Below, piece by piece: positions 8,385 to 15,721 of a stretch of DNA of 64,000 nucleotides. Source of the DNA: Falsiroseomonas selenitidurans (GTDB taxonomy: Bacteria; Pseudomonadota; Alphaproteobacteria; Acetobacterales; Acetobacteraceae); the NCBI RefSeq assembly GCF_012103215.1, contig NZ_JAAVNE010000001.1, positions 269,565 to 333,564 of the forward strand, given 5' to 3'. The position numbers were made by a program, and so were the translations under genes. Below the pieces are notes generated by a model. That model was given only the letters and a program-made list of their open reading frames with translations. It searched no databases and was not told the origin of the DNA. The number at the start of each line of letters is the position of its first letter. Within the stretch, counting starts at the first letter, position 1.

Positions 8385-9109
8385 GCCGCGCGCCCCTGCG
8401 CGTAGCGCGCCTCCAGCGCCGCCAGCCAGGCGCGGAAATCGCCCGGCGTGCCGAAGGCATCCTGCAGCCGCAGGCCGATGCCCCCGGCCTCGCGCGCCGC
8501 CTGCATCCCGGCCTCGTCCGTCACATCGTCGCCGACGAAGACCGGCACGCGGCCGGCGAAGGGCGGGTGGGCCATCAGGCTGGTGACGGCGGTGGCCTTG
8601 GAAACGCCACGCGGCGTCACCTCCCACGCCATGCGGGCGGGCAGCAGCGCGAAATGCTCCGGTGCTTCCGCGACGAGGGATTCCAGGAGGTCACGGAACA
8701 CCGCCCCGGCTTCCGGTGCCTGGCGGTAGTGCAGCACGAAGCCATGCGCCTTGTCCTCAATGAAGGCGGAGGGGAAGGCCTCGGTCAGCGCCTGGGTGCG
8801 GGCCCGCCAGGCCGCGGGCGGCGAGGCCAGGGCCGGGCTTTCCACCGCGCCATCCGGCCGGCGGCGCAGCGCCGCGCCATGGTTGCCGGCCTTGGCCACC
8901 GGCCCGGGCAGGAAATGGTCCAGCTCCGCCAGCGGGCGGCCGGAGACGATGGCCAGCGCCCCGTCCAGGTGGCGGGACAGCCGCTCCAGCAGCGGCGGAA
9001 GGTCGGGGGGCACGCGGACGGCGTCGGGTCGTTCCGCGATCTCGACGAGCGTGCCGTCGAAGTCGAGAAAAAGCGCCGCGTTGTCCGGCGCGGTGGGAAA
9101 ATCCTGCAT
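8381..9109 (-). CDS. otsB: Trehalose-6-phosphate phosphatase
   Basis: HAD-superfamily phosphatase that dephosphorylates trehalose-6-phosphate to trehalose. The nucleophile motif DFDGT lies at residues 16-20 and the C-terminal VGDDVTDEAGM supplies the Mg-binding acids; SGRPLAELDHF is the second HAD region. Length is 242 residues from ATG 9109; an upstream in-frame GTG at 9124 is possible but adds only five residues. It is first in the otsB-otsA pair. Confidence 0.93.
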   Translation of the reverse strand: MQDFPTAPDNAALFLDFDGTLVEIAERPDAVRVPPDLPPLLERLSRHLDGALAIVSGRPLAELDHFLPGPVAKAGNHGAALRRRPDGAVESPALASPPAAWRARTQALTEAFPSAFIEDKAHGFVLHYRQAPEAGAVFRDLLESLVAEAPEHFALLPARMAWEVTPRGVSKATAVTSLMAHPPFAGRVPVFVGDDVTDEAGMQAAREAGGIGLRLQDAFGTPGDFRAWLAALEARYAQGRAA

Positions 9110-9247
9110 GACCCAGCCTAACACGATGCAAGCGTATCGGTTGCCCCTTGGTCACGCGATCGTGAGCCGTCGGGCGGGATCACCCGGAAGCCGTGCTGCA
9201 CCGGCGGCCGTGCTAGGTCTGCATCCCCATGCCGGAGGAAACACGCC

Positions 9248-9655
9248 ATGCCCGACCAGAACCAGCCGCCCCGCACCACGGTCAGCCGCGCCGCGGAGGC
9301 GACCTATGAAACCGGGCTGCGCGCCTTCTTCGCCTATCGTGACCTGGGCGTGCGCGCGGCCACCGGCGGGGCCTTCGGCGCGCATGTGATCCGCGCCGTG
9401 CCCGGCACCGGGGCGGCGCCGCAATGGCACACGCATGACCTCGGCTTCCAGCTGGTCTACGTCCTGCGCGGCTGGGTGACCTTCACCTATGAGGACATCG
9501 GCGAGGTCACCTTCCGGCCCGGCGATTCGGTGCTGCAGCCGCCCGGCATCCGCCATGTGGAGGTGGCGCATGCCGAGGATCTGGAACTGCTGGAGATCAC
9601 CAGCCCGGCGGACTTCGCCACCCGCACCGTCCCCGCGCCGGACGGTTCCCCCTGA
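9248..9655 (+). CDS. Cupin-domain protein
   Basis: A single-domain, 135-residue cupin. Two beta-barrel motifs are visible: PQWHTHDLGFQLVYVLRGW, with the metal-binding histidines, and FRPGDSVLQPPGIRHVEV. Such small cupins can be dioxygenases, isomerases or binding proteins; nothing here fixes the substrate. RBS GGAGG lies upstream of the ATG. It sits just upstream of tRNA-Leu and is not obviously in an operon. Confidence 0.8.
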   Translation: MPDQNQPPRTTVSRAAEATYETGLRAFFAYRDLGVRAATGGAFGAHVIRAVPGTGAAPQWHTHDLGFQLVYVLRGWVTFTYEDIGEVTFRPGDSVLQPPGIRHVEVAHAEDLELLEITSPADFATRTVPAPDGSP

Positions 9656-9683
9656 GGCGGACTTCCGCTATCATCGGCCCCGC

Positions 9684-9768
9684 GCGGGCGTGGTGGAACT
9701 GGTAGACGCGCCGGACTCAAAATCCGGTTCCGAGAGGAGTGTCGGTTCGATTCCGACCGCCCGCACCA
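9684..9768 (+). tRNA. tRNA-Leu (anticodon CAA)
   Basis: A complete 85-base leucine tRNA with an encoded CCA end. The acceptor stem GCGGGCG (9684-9690) pairs with CGCCCGC (9758-9764), followed by A and CCA. The anticodon stem CCGGA/TCCGG encloses the loop CTCAAAA, giving anticodon CAA. The long variable arm expected for tRNA-Leu is present (cgagaggagt region), and the T arm is GTCGG-TTCGATT-CCGAC. Confidence 0.97.
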
Positions 9769-10193
9769 AGCCCCCTGCGTCCCCGCCAGCGATTGAGGCA
9801 CGGGTTCAGGTCCTACCTACCCCGTTCGTCCATGGTCTCCGAGGGGGCCAGGCGCGCCCGCCCTCAGCCCTGGACGATGATCTCGGCGCGGAGGGCGCCG
9901 CTCGGGTCCCGGTGCCGCGACCGGAAGGCCTCGACGACGCGGCCGCCGCGCTGACGGTGGGCCCGCCGCCCTTCGAAACGCCCGGCTTCGAGGTTTCCAC
10001 GAGGTGGAACCGTCGCGACGATCGGGCCTCCCCGAATCCCTGGCTGCGCAGGCGCCAGCGCCTTCGCAAGCCTTGCAGCGTCGCAGGGCCGCTCGGGCCC
10101 TGCGTTGGAGGGGGGCGGGCAGCGGCCCATGGCTCGACAGGTCCCGGCGCCTCGCCCTACCCTCGCCCCGGCCTGATCTCCGGAACGCCGCTC
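9769..10193. other. Intergenic region of about 425 bases after tRNA-Leu; no gene recognised
   Basis: No coding sequence with family resemblance was found. A perfect nine-bp inverted repeat with a five-base loop lies at 10082-10104 (CGCAGGGCC/GGCCCTGCG), without a T tract. On the minus strand a short open frame ends at 9864 with a coding-like tail (DPSGALRAEIIVQG) but has no credible start. It could be a gene remnant or spacer DNA. No direct repeat of the tRNA 3' end was noticed, so an attachment site is not supported. Confidence 0.5.
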
Positions 10194-11009
10194 GTGACCG
10201 AAACGCCGCAAGCCGGCCCCGCCACCCCGCCACCGCGCGAAGCCATCCTGCCCGGCGTCCGTCTGTGCTACCGCGACAGCGGCGGCACCGGCGCGCCGAT
10301 CGTCCTGCTGCACGCCAATACCGGCACCAGCGCCAGCTGGGACCCCCAATTCGCCGCCTTCGCCGCCGCCGGCCACCGCGTGCTGGCCTTCGACCGGCGC
10401 GGCTGGGGCGCCAGCCTGGCGGACCCCGCCACCGGCCCGCAGCCCGCCAGCGTGGCGCAGGATCTGGACGCGCTGGCCGGCCATCTCGACCTGCCGCGCT
10501 TTCACCTGCTGGGCGTTGCCGGCGGCGGCTTCTGCGCGCTGGACTACGCCGCCTGGCGCCAGGACCGCCTGCTGAGCCTGACCATCGCCGCCAGCAACGG
10601 ATCCTTCGCGGAGCCGGAGATGCAGCAGCTCAGCGCCAACATCCAGTTCGAGGGCTTCCGCGCCCTGCCGGAAAGCTTCCGCGAGATCGGCCCCTCCTTC
10701 CGCGCCCTGTATCCGGACCGGGTGCGGGCATGGGAGCATGCGCAGGAACAGGCGCGGCAGAAGGACACGCCGAACCAGCCGCCGCTGCGCACGCCCAACA
10801 CCTTCGCCAAGGTCGCCGCCATCCGCCTGCCCGTGCTGGCCATCACCGCCAGCGCCGACCTCTATGCGCCGCCGGTGCTGATGGCCCGCTGGCTGCGCCA
10901 CCTGCCGCAGGCGCAACTCGTGGCGATCGCCGATGCCGGGCATTCCGTGCCGATGGAACAGCCGGAAGCCTTCAACGACGCGGTGCTGGGCTTCATCGGG
11001 CGGCTCTGA
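10194..11009 (+). CDS. Alpha/beta-hydrolase-fold protein lacking the nucleophile serine
   Basis: A 271-residue protein with the usual order of alpha/beta-hydrolase elements: oxyanion region VLLHANTGTSASW (37-49), FDRRGWGAS (66-74), the nucleophile elbow, ADLYAPP (acid) and DAGHSVPMEQP (histidine). The elbow reads LLGVAGGGFCALDYA, so the normal G-x-S-x-G has alanine at residue 109 in place of serine. Either it is a non-hydrolytic member (such folds also serve as lyases or binding proteins) or it uses another residue. The start is GTG 10194, the first family-like point in a frame that is open far upstream. Confidence 0.75.
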   Translation: MTETPQAGPATPPPREAILPGVRLCYRDSGGTGAPIVLLHANTGTSASWDPQFAAFAAAGHRVLAFDRRGWGASLADPATGPQPASVAQDLDALAGHLDLPRFHLLGVAGGGFCALDYAAWRQDRLLSLTIAASNGSFAEPEMQQLSANIQFEGFRALPESFREIGPSFRALYPDRVRAWEHAQEQARQKDTPNQPPLRTPNTFAKVAAIRLPVLAITASADLYAPPVLMARWLRHLPQAQLVAIADAGHSVPMEQPEAFNDAVLGFIGRL

Positions 11010-11174
11010 GGCCGCTTCGGCGCAGGAGATCCGGCGGCCCGACGCCCCCCCCGGCCGGCACCGCGCGGGCTCGGCACCCATGGCGGGCCTTGCTGCGATG
11101 GGCGCCAGCGTCGCCGAGCGGACCTCCTCCTTCGCAAGGCGGGCCAGCGCCACGCCGCGCGGCAGGCCGGGCGC

Positions 11175-11981
11175 TCACCGGCCGCCGGGCGGGGGCGCCC
11201 CCGTCACGGCGGCAGCGGGCACGGCCGGCGTGCCGGCCTCGGCCGCGAGGCCGCCGCCGGGCCGGAGGCCAGAGTAATAGGCGGCGACGGCGTCGATTTC
11301 CCGTTCCGTCATGCCGGCGGCGATGCGCGCCATCACATCCAGCGGGTCGCCGCCGCGCGCGCCCTGCTTCCACAGCCGCAATTGCAGCGCCAGATAGGGC
11401 GCATACTGCCCGGCCAGCGCCGGGATGCTCGGCGCCTGGCCCTCGCCCACGGCGCCGTGGCAGTTGGTGCAGGCGGAGACGCCCCGCGCCGGCACGCCCA
11501 CCGCCGCGAGGCTGCCGCCGATCTGCCGCATGGTGACCCCCGCCTCCACCGGTGCCGCCGCCGACACCAGGGGCCGGGAGGCGTACCAGGCGGCCACGTC
11601 CTGCATCTGCCGGTCGGTCAGCGCGCGGGCGATCGGCGTCATCGCCGCATTGGGCCGGCGGCCGGCGGAATAATCCTGCAGCGTCTTGTAGAGATACCAG
11701 GCTGGCTGCCCAGCCAGGTTCGGAAAGGCGCCGCTGCCGCCGCCATGCCCGTCCAGCCCATGGCAGGTGACGCAGGCGCGGGCGTGCAGCGCATCATTGC
11801 CCTGCGCCACGTCGAGCCCGGCCAGGGGATCGCCGGCCGGCGTCGCCGCCTGCCGCGGCGCGGGCCAGAGCGGGCTCATGCCGTAGAAGGCGCCGCCCTG
11901 GTTCGCCCCCTGGTTCGTCCCTTGGGCCAGCACGCCGCCGGCCAGCAGCAGCGCGCCGAGCAATGGCCAGCGCATCCTCAT
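11175..11981 (-). CDS. Diheme class I c-type cytochrome (c4-like), distal
   Basis: A 268-residue periplasmic electron carrier with a signal peptide (LLGALLLAGGVLAQ). Two heme attachment motifs, CVTCH (70-74) and CTNCH (172-176), sit in two similar c4-type halves, each followed by the FPNLAGQPAWYL or IPALAGQYAPYL motif. The tail after residue 240 is Ala/Pro-rich. ATG overlaps the stop of the preceding cytochrome (ATGA). As the last gene of the dehydrogenase operon it should pass electrons from the GMC enzyme toward the respiratory chain. Confidence 0.88.
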   Translation of the reverse strand: MRMRWPLLGALLLAGGVLAQGTNQGANQGGAFYGMSPLWPAPRQAATPAGDPLAGLDVAQGNDALHARACVTCHGLDGHGGGSGAFPNLAGQPAWYLYKTLQDYSAGRRPNAAMTPIARALTDRQMQDVAAWYASRPLVSAAAPVEAGVTMRQIGGSLAAVGVPARGVSACTNCHGAVGEGQAPSIPALAGQYAPYLALQLRLWKQGARGGDPLDVMARIAAGMTEREIDAVAAYYSGLRPGGGLAAEAGTPAVPAAAVTGAPPPGGR

Positions 11982-12682
11982 GGCAGCACCCCCCTTGCGC
12001 GCTGCACCGGCCCGGCGGGCACGGCCGCGAAGTAGCGCGCCACCGCCGCGATGTCCTGCTCCGTCAGCCGCCGGGCGATGATCGCCATGGTCATCCGCGG
12101 CGCCGTCGAGGGCCGCTCGCCGGTCTTCCAGGCGCGCAGCGTGGCGGCCAGATAGGCTTCCGGCTGGCCGGCCAGGCGCGGATAGGTCGGCGGCACGCCG
12201 ATGCCGCCCGGCCCGTGGCAGTTCTGGCAGGCCTGGATGCCGCGCTCCGCCGAGCCGATGGCCGACAGCACGCCGCCGAGTTGCAGCAGCGCCGCGTCGC
12301 CCTGCGGCCGCGCCCGGCCGCCCGGCAGCGGCTGCGCGGCGTAGTAGACCGCCACGTCCCGCCGCTGCTCCGGCGTCATCGCCGCGGCGATCGGCTGCAT
12401 GATCGGGTTGGCCCGCGCGCCGGAGGCATAGGCTTCCAGCTGCGCCAGCAGGTATTCCGCGCTCTGCCCCGCCAGGGCGGGGAAGGCGGCGGCGTGCTCG
12501 GCGGCGCCGTCGAAGCCGTGGCAGCGGAAGCAGGCGCCCTGCTGCCCCTGCCCGCCCGCCCCGGCGGCCACGGCGCGCCCGGATTCGACCTGCCGCCGGT
12601 CGGGATCCACCCCCAGAAGCTGCGCCGCCGCGACGGCGGAAGTGACGCACAGCGCCAGGGCGAAGGCCAGGAACCGCCTCAT
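11978..12682 (-). CDS. Diheme class I c-type cytochrome (c4-like), proximal
   Basis: A 234-residue exported diheme cytochrome; signal peptide RRFLAFALALCVTSAVAAA. Heme motifs are CFRCH (51-55) and CQNCH (152-156), each followed by the c4-type FPALAGQSAEYL or YPRLAGQPEAYL motif. It is a paralogue of the next cytochrome in the operon, sharing the two-domain layout. ATG 12682 overlaps the GMC dehydrogenase stop by four bases. It is the likely first electron acceptor from the flavin or iron-sulfur centre of that enzyme, by analogy with three-subunit gluconate and fructose dehydrogenases. Confidence 0.9.
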   Translation of the reverse strand: MRRFLAFALALCVTSAVAAAQLLGVDPDRRQVESGRAVAAGAGGQGQQGACFRCHGFDGAAEHAAAFPALAGQSAEYLLAQLEAYASGARANPIMQPIAAAMTPEQRRDVAVYYAAQPLPGGRARPQGDAALLQLGGVLSAIGSAERGIQACQNCHGPGGIGVPPTYPRLAGQPEAYLAATLRAWKTGERPSTAPRMTMAIIARRLTEQDIAAVARYFAAVPAGPVQRARGVLP

Positions 12683-14445
12683 GCCTGCACCAGCGGCCGC
12701 GGGTCGGCCAGGTAGTCCTCCCGGATCGCGCGCGCCGCCCACAGCGCCAGCGCGCCCACGGTGCCGGTCGGGTTGAAGCCCGGATTGTGCGGGTAGACGC
12801 AGGCACCCATCACGAACAGGTTGTGCGCGTCCCAATGCTGCAGGTAGCGGTTCACCACGCTCTCCCGCGGGTTCGCGCCCATGATGGCGCCGCCGGTGTT
12901 GTGCGTGGTCTGGTAGGGGACGATGGAGTAATGGCCGGTGCGGCGGCTGGCCTCGACCCGCCCGCCCATGGCGCGGCCGATCTCCAGCGCCCGGTCGGTC
13001 AGGTAGTCCGCCATCAGCCGGTCATTGGCCGGGAAGTCGAAGGTCATGCGCAGCAGCGGCTGGCCCAGCCCGTCGCGATAGGTCGGGTCCAGGTCCAGGT
13101 AGTTGTAGCGGTGCGGCATGGAGGAGCCATGCACCGAGATGCCGAGGGTGCTGTTGTAGTGCTGCCGCACCGCCTGCTTCCAGGCCCCGCCCCAGCGCGG
13201 CGTGTCCGACGGCACCGGGTGATACTCGATCGGCCGCCCGCCGGTCTGCAGCCCGCCGAGATAGGCGCCGCCGATGAAGCCCAGGCCCGAATGGTCGAAG
13301 ACATCGCCCTGCCAGTCATTCACCGCCATGCCGAGCGCGCCCGCGCCCATATAGGGGTTGATGTTCTTCTGCCCGTCGAGGAACACGCTGACGCCGGCCA
13401 TGGTCTGGTAGGTGTAGTTCTTCCCCACCACCCCCTCGCCGCTCGCCGGGTCGTAGGGCTGGCCGATGCCGGACAGCAGCAGCAGCCGCACATTGTGGTA
13501 GGAGAAGGCGCACAGCGCGACGATGCCCGCCGGCTGCTCCACCTCCTGCCCCATGGCGTCGATATAGGTCACGCCGGTGGCCCGCTTCGCGGTGCTGTCG
13601 TAGTTCACCCGCGTCACCGTGCTGCGCGTGCGCAGCTCGAAATTCTCGCGCCCCATCAGCACCGGCAGCACGCAGACCTGCGGGCTGGACTTGGCGAAGT
13701 GCTCGCAGCCGAAGCGCTCGCAGAAGCCGCAGGCGTTGCAGGGCTGCAGGTGGCAGCCATAGCTGTTGGTGTAGGGGCGGGAGAGATTGGCCGAGGGCAG
13801 CGGGAAGGGATGCGCGCCCACCTGCTCCGCCGCCTGCGCGAACAACGTCGGGCCGAGCGGCATGGGCATGGGCGGCAGCGGGTATTCACTGGACCGGGGC
13901 GCCTCGAAGGGATCGCCGCCGGGCTGGATCACGCCGCGCAGGTTGCCGGCCTTGCCGCCGATGCCGCAGATCTTCTCGAAGCGGTCGTAGTAGGGCTCCA
14001 GCTCGTCGTAGCTGAGGCCCCAATCCTGGATCGTCAGCCCCTCCTGGATGATGTCGCGGCCATAGCGTTGTTCGGTGTGCGTGCGCAGGTTGAAGTCGCT
14101 GGCGTGGAAGCGCCAGGTCTGGCCGTTCCAGTGCACGCCCGCGCCGCCCAGCCCGGCGCCGGGCAGGAAGGACCCCAGCTGGCGGATCGGCAGCGCCGTC
14201 TGCCCGGTGAAGTTGCGGAAGGTCAGCGTCTCCGTCGCCGGGTCCAGCATCAGCCCGTGCCGCACCGCGTAGCGCAGCTCGTCATGCATGGTCGGCGTCT
14301 GGAAGTCCGGCACCGTCTGCCGCGGCACGCCGCGTTCCAGCCCGACCACGCGGAGCCCCGCATCGGTCAGTTCCTTGGCCAGCAGCGCGCCGGTCCAGCC
14401 CATGCCGACCAGCACCACATCCACCTCGGGAAGGCGTCTTGCCAT
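12679..14445 (-). CDS. GMC-family FAD dehydrogenase, large catalytic subunit (gluconate/sugar/alcohol dehydrogenase type)
   Basis: A 588-residue flavoprotein expected to oxidise a sugar, sugar acid or alcohol in the periplasm. The Rossmann FAD motif is VDVVLVGMGWTGALLAKEL (9-27). The C-terminal region contains FVMGACVYPHNPGFNPTG with the catalytic His region. A cysteine cluster, CHLQPCNACGFCERFGC, resembles the 3Fe-4S binding segment of FAD-dependent glucose and fructose dehydrogenases. It has no signal peptide of its own, so export would be by hitch-hiking with the Tat-signal small subunit. It is followed by two diheme cytochromes with ATGA overlaps. The substrate cannot be read from sequence. 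Confidence 0.88.
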   Translation of the reverse strand: MARRLPEVDVVLVGMGWTGALLAKELTDAGLRVVGLERGVPRQTVPDFQTPTMHDELRYAVRHGLMLDPATETLTFRNFTGQTALPIRQLGSFLPGAGLGGAGVHWNGQTWRFHASDFNLRTHTEQRYGRDIIQEGLTIQDWGLSYDELEPYYDRFEKICGIGGKAGNLRGVIQPGGDPFEAPRSSEYPLPPMPMPLGPTLFAQAAEQVGAHPFPLPSANLSRPYTNSYGCHLQPCNACGFCERFGCEHFAKSSPQVCVLPVLMGRENFELRTRSTVTRVNYDSTAKRATGVTYIDAMGQEVEQPAGIVALCAFSYHNVRLLLLSGIGQPYDPASGEGVVGKNYTYQTMAGVSVFLDGQKNINPYMGAGALGMAVNDWQGDVFDHSGLGFIGGAYLGGLQTGGRPIEYHPVPSDTPRWGGAWKQAVRQHYNSTLGISVHGSSMPHRYNYLDLDPTYRDGLGQPLLRMTFDFPANDRLMADYLTDRALEIGRAMGGRVEASRRTGHYSIVPYQTTHNTGGAIMGANPRESVVNRYLQHWDAHNLFVMGACVYPHNPGFNPTGTVGALALWAARAIREDYLADPRPLVQA

Positions 14446-14456
14446 GGCCTGGTTCC

Positions 14457-15197
14457 TCAGCGCTGCGGGGTGGGCGCGCGGTGGTGCGCGGCGTGTTCCT
14501 GCATCGCCTCGGCGATGCCGCGCGGCGCGCGGGTGAAGCGCAGGTCGTGGCGCTCCAGCAGGTCGACATAGCCGGCATAGGGGCCGGGGAAGCCCACCAT
14601 GCGCCAGCCGACGAAATCGCGGTTGCCGCCATACATCGGGTCGGAGAGGAAGCCCTCCACCGTATTGGCCAGCAGCGTCTCGAAGAAGACGGCGGACGAC
14701 ACCTGCTCGAAGCCGGCCTCGCCGGTCTCCGCCCTGGAAAGCGCCTCGTCCTGCAGCGCGCCGGGCAGCGCCTCGAAGCCGCTGCCATAGCCCTGGCGGA
14801 CCCAGGCGGCGAAGGCCGGCAACGCCAGGCGGTACAGCTCCGCCGGCGTGAAGGGCAGCTGGTAGCCCTGCTCCGGCGTGCCCTGCTGGAACGGCCCCAG
14901 GCGGTACAGGCGGTTGCCATGTCCCCAGGCGCCGGCAAGCTGGCCGTCGAGGTATTCCGGCACGCCGGCACCGGCCGCGCCGGTGAACTCGGCATCGGCC
15001 GGGATCAGACGGTCCACCATGGCGGTCACCAGCCGGGCCTCGGCCTCGTTGAAGAAGCGCCAGACGCGCGGCGGCGCCTGGGCCGCCTGGCCCTGCGCGT
15101 GGCCGGGCATCCCCTGGCCATGGGCGGCCAGCGGCAGGCTGGCTGCGGCGGTGCCACCGGCGGCCAGCAGGTCACGGCGGGTCAGGTCGGCGGTCAT
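14457..15197 (-). CDS. Gluconate 2-dehydrogenase subunit 3 family protein (Tat-exported small subunit)
   Basis: A 246-residue small subunit that partners the GMC flavoprotein. The N-terminus, TRRDLLAAGGTAAASLPLAA, is a twin-arginine signal, which in this enzyme class carries the folded complex across the membrane. The body contains FFNEAEARLVTAMVDRLIPAD, the hallmark of the GA2DH subunit 3 family. ATG 15197 overlaps the stop of the upstream small secreted protein (ATGA), and the GMC gene follows after 11 bases. Confidence 0.9.
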   Translation of the reverse strand: MTADLTRRDLLAAGGTAAASLPLAAHGQGMPGHAQGQAAQAPPRVWRFFNEAEARLVTAMVDRLIPADAEFTGAAGAGVPEYLDGQLAGAWGHGNRLYRLGPFQQGTPEQGYQLPFTPAELYRLALPAFAAWVRQGYGSGFEALPGALQDEALSRAETGEAGFEQVSSAVFFETLLANTVEGFLSDPMYGGNRDFVGWRMVGFPGPYAGYVDLLERHDLRFTRAPRGIAEAMQEHAAHHRAPTPQR

Positions 15198-15508
15198 GGC
15201 TGGGCTTCCTCCGGCATACCGCTTTTCAGGCGACACTCGCGGACCAGGGCCGGGTCCACGGCGTTGCAGACGGGCGCCAGCACGCGGACGCGCCAGCTCG
15301 CCCCTTCCGGCACCTGCGTCCCCCCTTCGGTCGGCGGACCGCTGCTGCCGGTGGTCACGGAACTCGTCGTCAGCACGCCGACCGGCGCGGCCCGGTCCAC
15401 CGCGTTGCTGGCGGCGGAGGTGGCGGTGGTGGCGTCGTTGCCCTGGCCCAGCGCGAGCGCCGGCAGCAGGAACGCCAGGCCGATCGCCCCGATCCATCCA
15501 TGCCGCAT
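15194..15508 (-). CDS. Small secreted protein of unknown function heading the dehydrogenase operon
   Basis: A 104-residue protein with a clear signal peptide (HGWIGAIGLAFLLPALALG) and a mature part rich in Ser/Thr/Ala, ending with a more structured segment that has two cysteines (APVCNAVDPALVRECRLKSG). I recognise no family. GGAGG sits eight bases before ATG 15508, making this the first gene of the operon. Because its stop overlaps the Tat small subunit, it is probably made stoichiometrically with the dehydrogenase and may be an assembly or anchoring factor; that role is inference only. Confidence 0.75.
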   Translation of the reverse strand: MRHGWIGAIGLAFLLPALALGQGNDATTATSAASNAVDRAAPVGVLTTSSVTTGSSGPPTEGGTQVPEGASWRVRVLAPVCNAVDPALVRECRLKSGMPEEAQP

Positions 15509-15721
15509 CACCGCCGCCTCCTTCCCGCCCTCATCAGCCGAGACTAGGCACCGGCGGCGGCAGGCCGCAGGCCCGGGGTGCTACCTAGGGAACCGATGCG
15601 AAGGCGCTGCTTCCGGCATTCTCTCGCAGCACCCGGCCGGGCCGAAGCGCAACCGCCGGTGCAACCGGCGCGGCTTCGCGCGGTTCTTCCCCGGCGGATG
15701 TGATCGCGCGGGGTGGACGGC

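Noticed and set aside
9864..10070. Minus-strand gene ending in DPSGALRAEIIVQG
   Set aside because: No ribosome site or start codon gives a plausible protein; kept only as a possible remnant.
9684..10193. Integration (att) site at the tRNA-Leu 3' end
   Set aside because: No integrase gene and no repeat of the tRNA end were found in the window.
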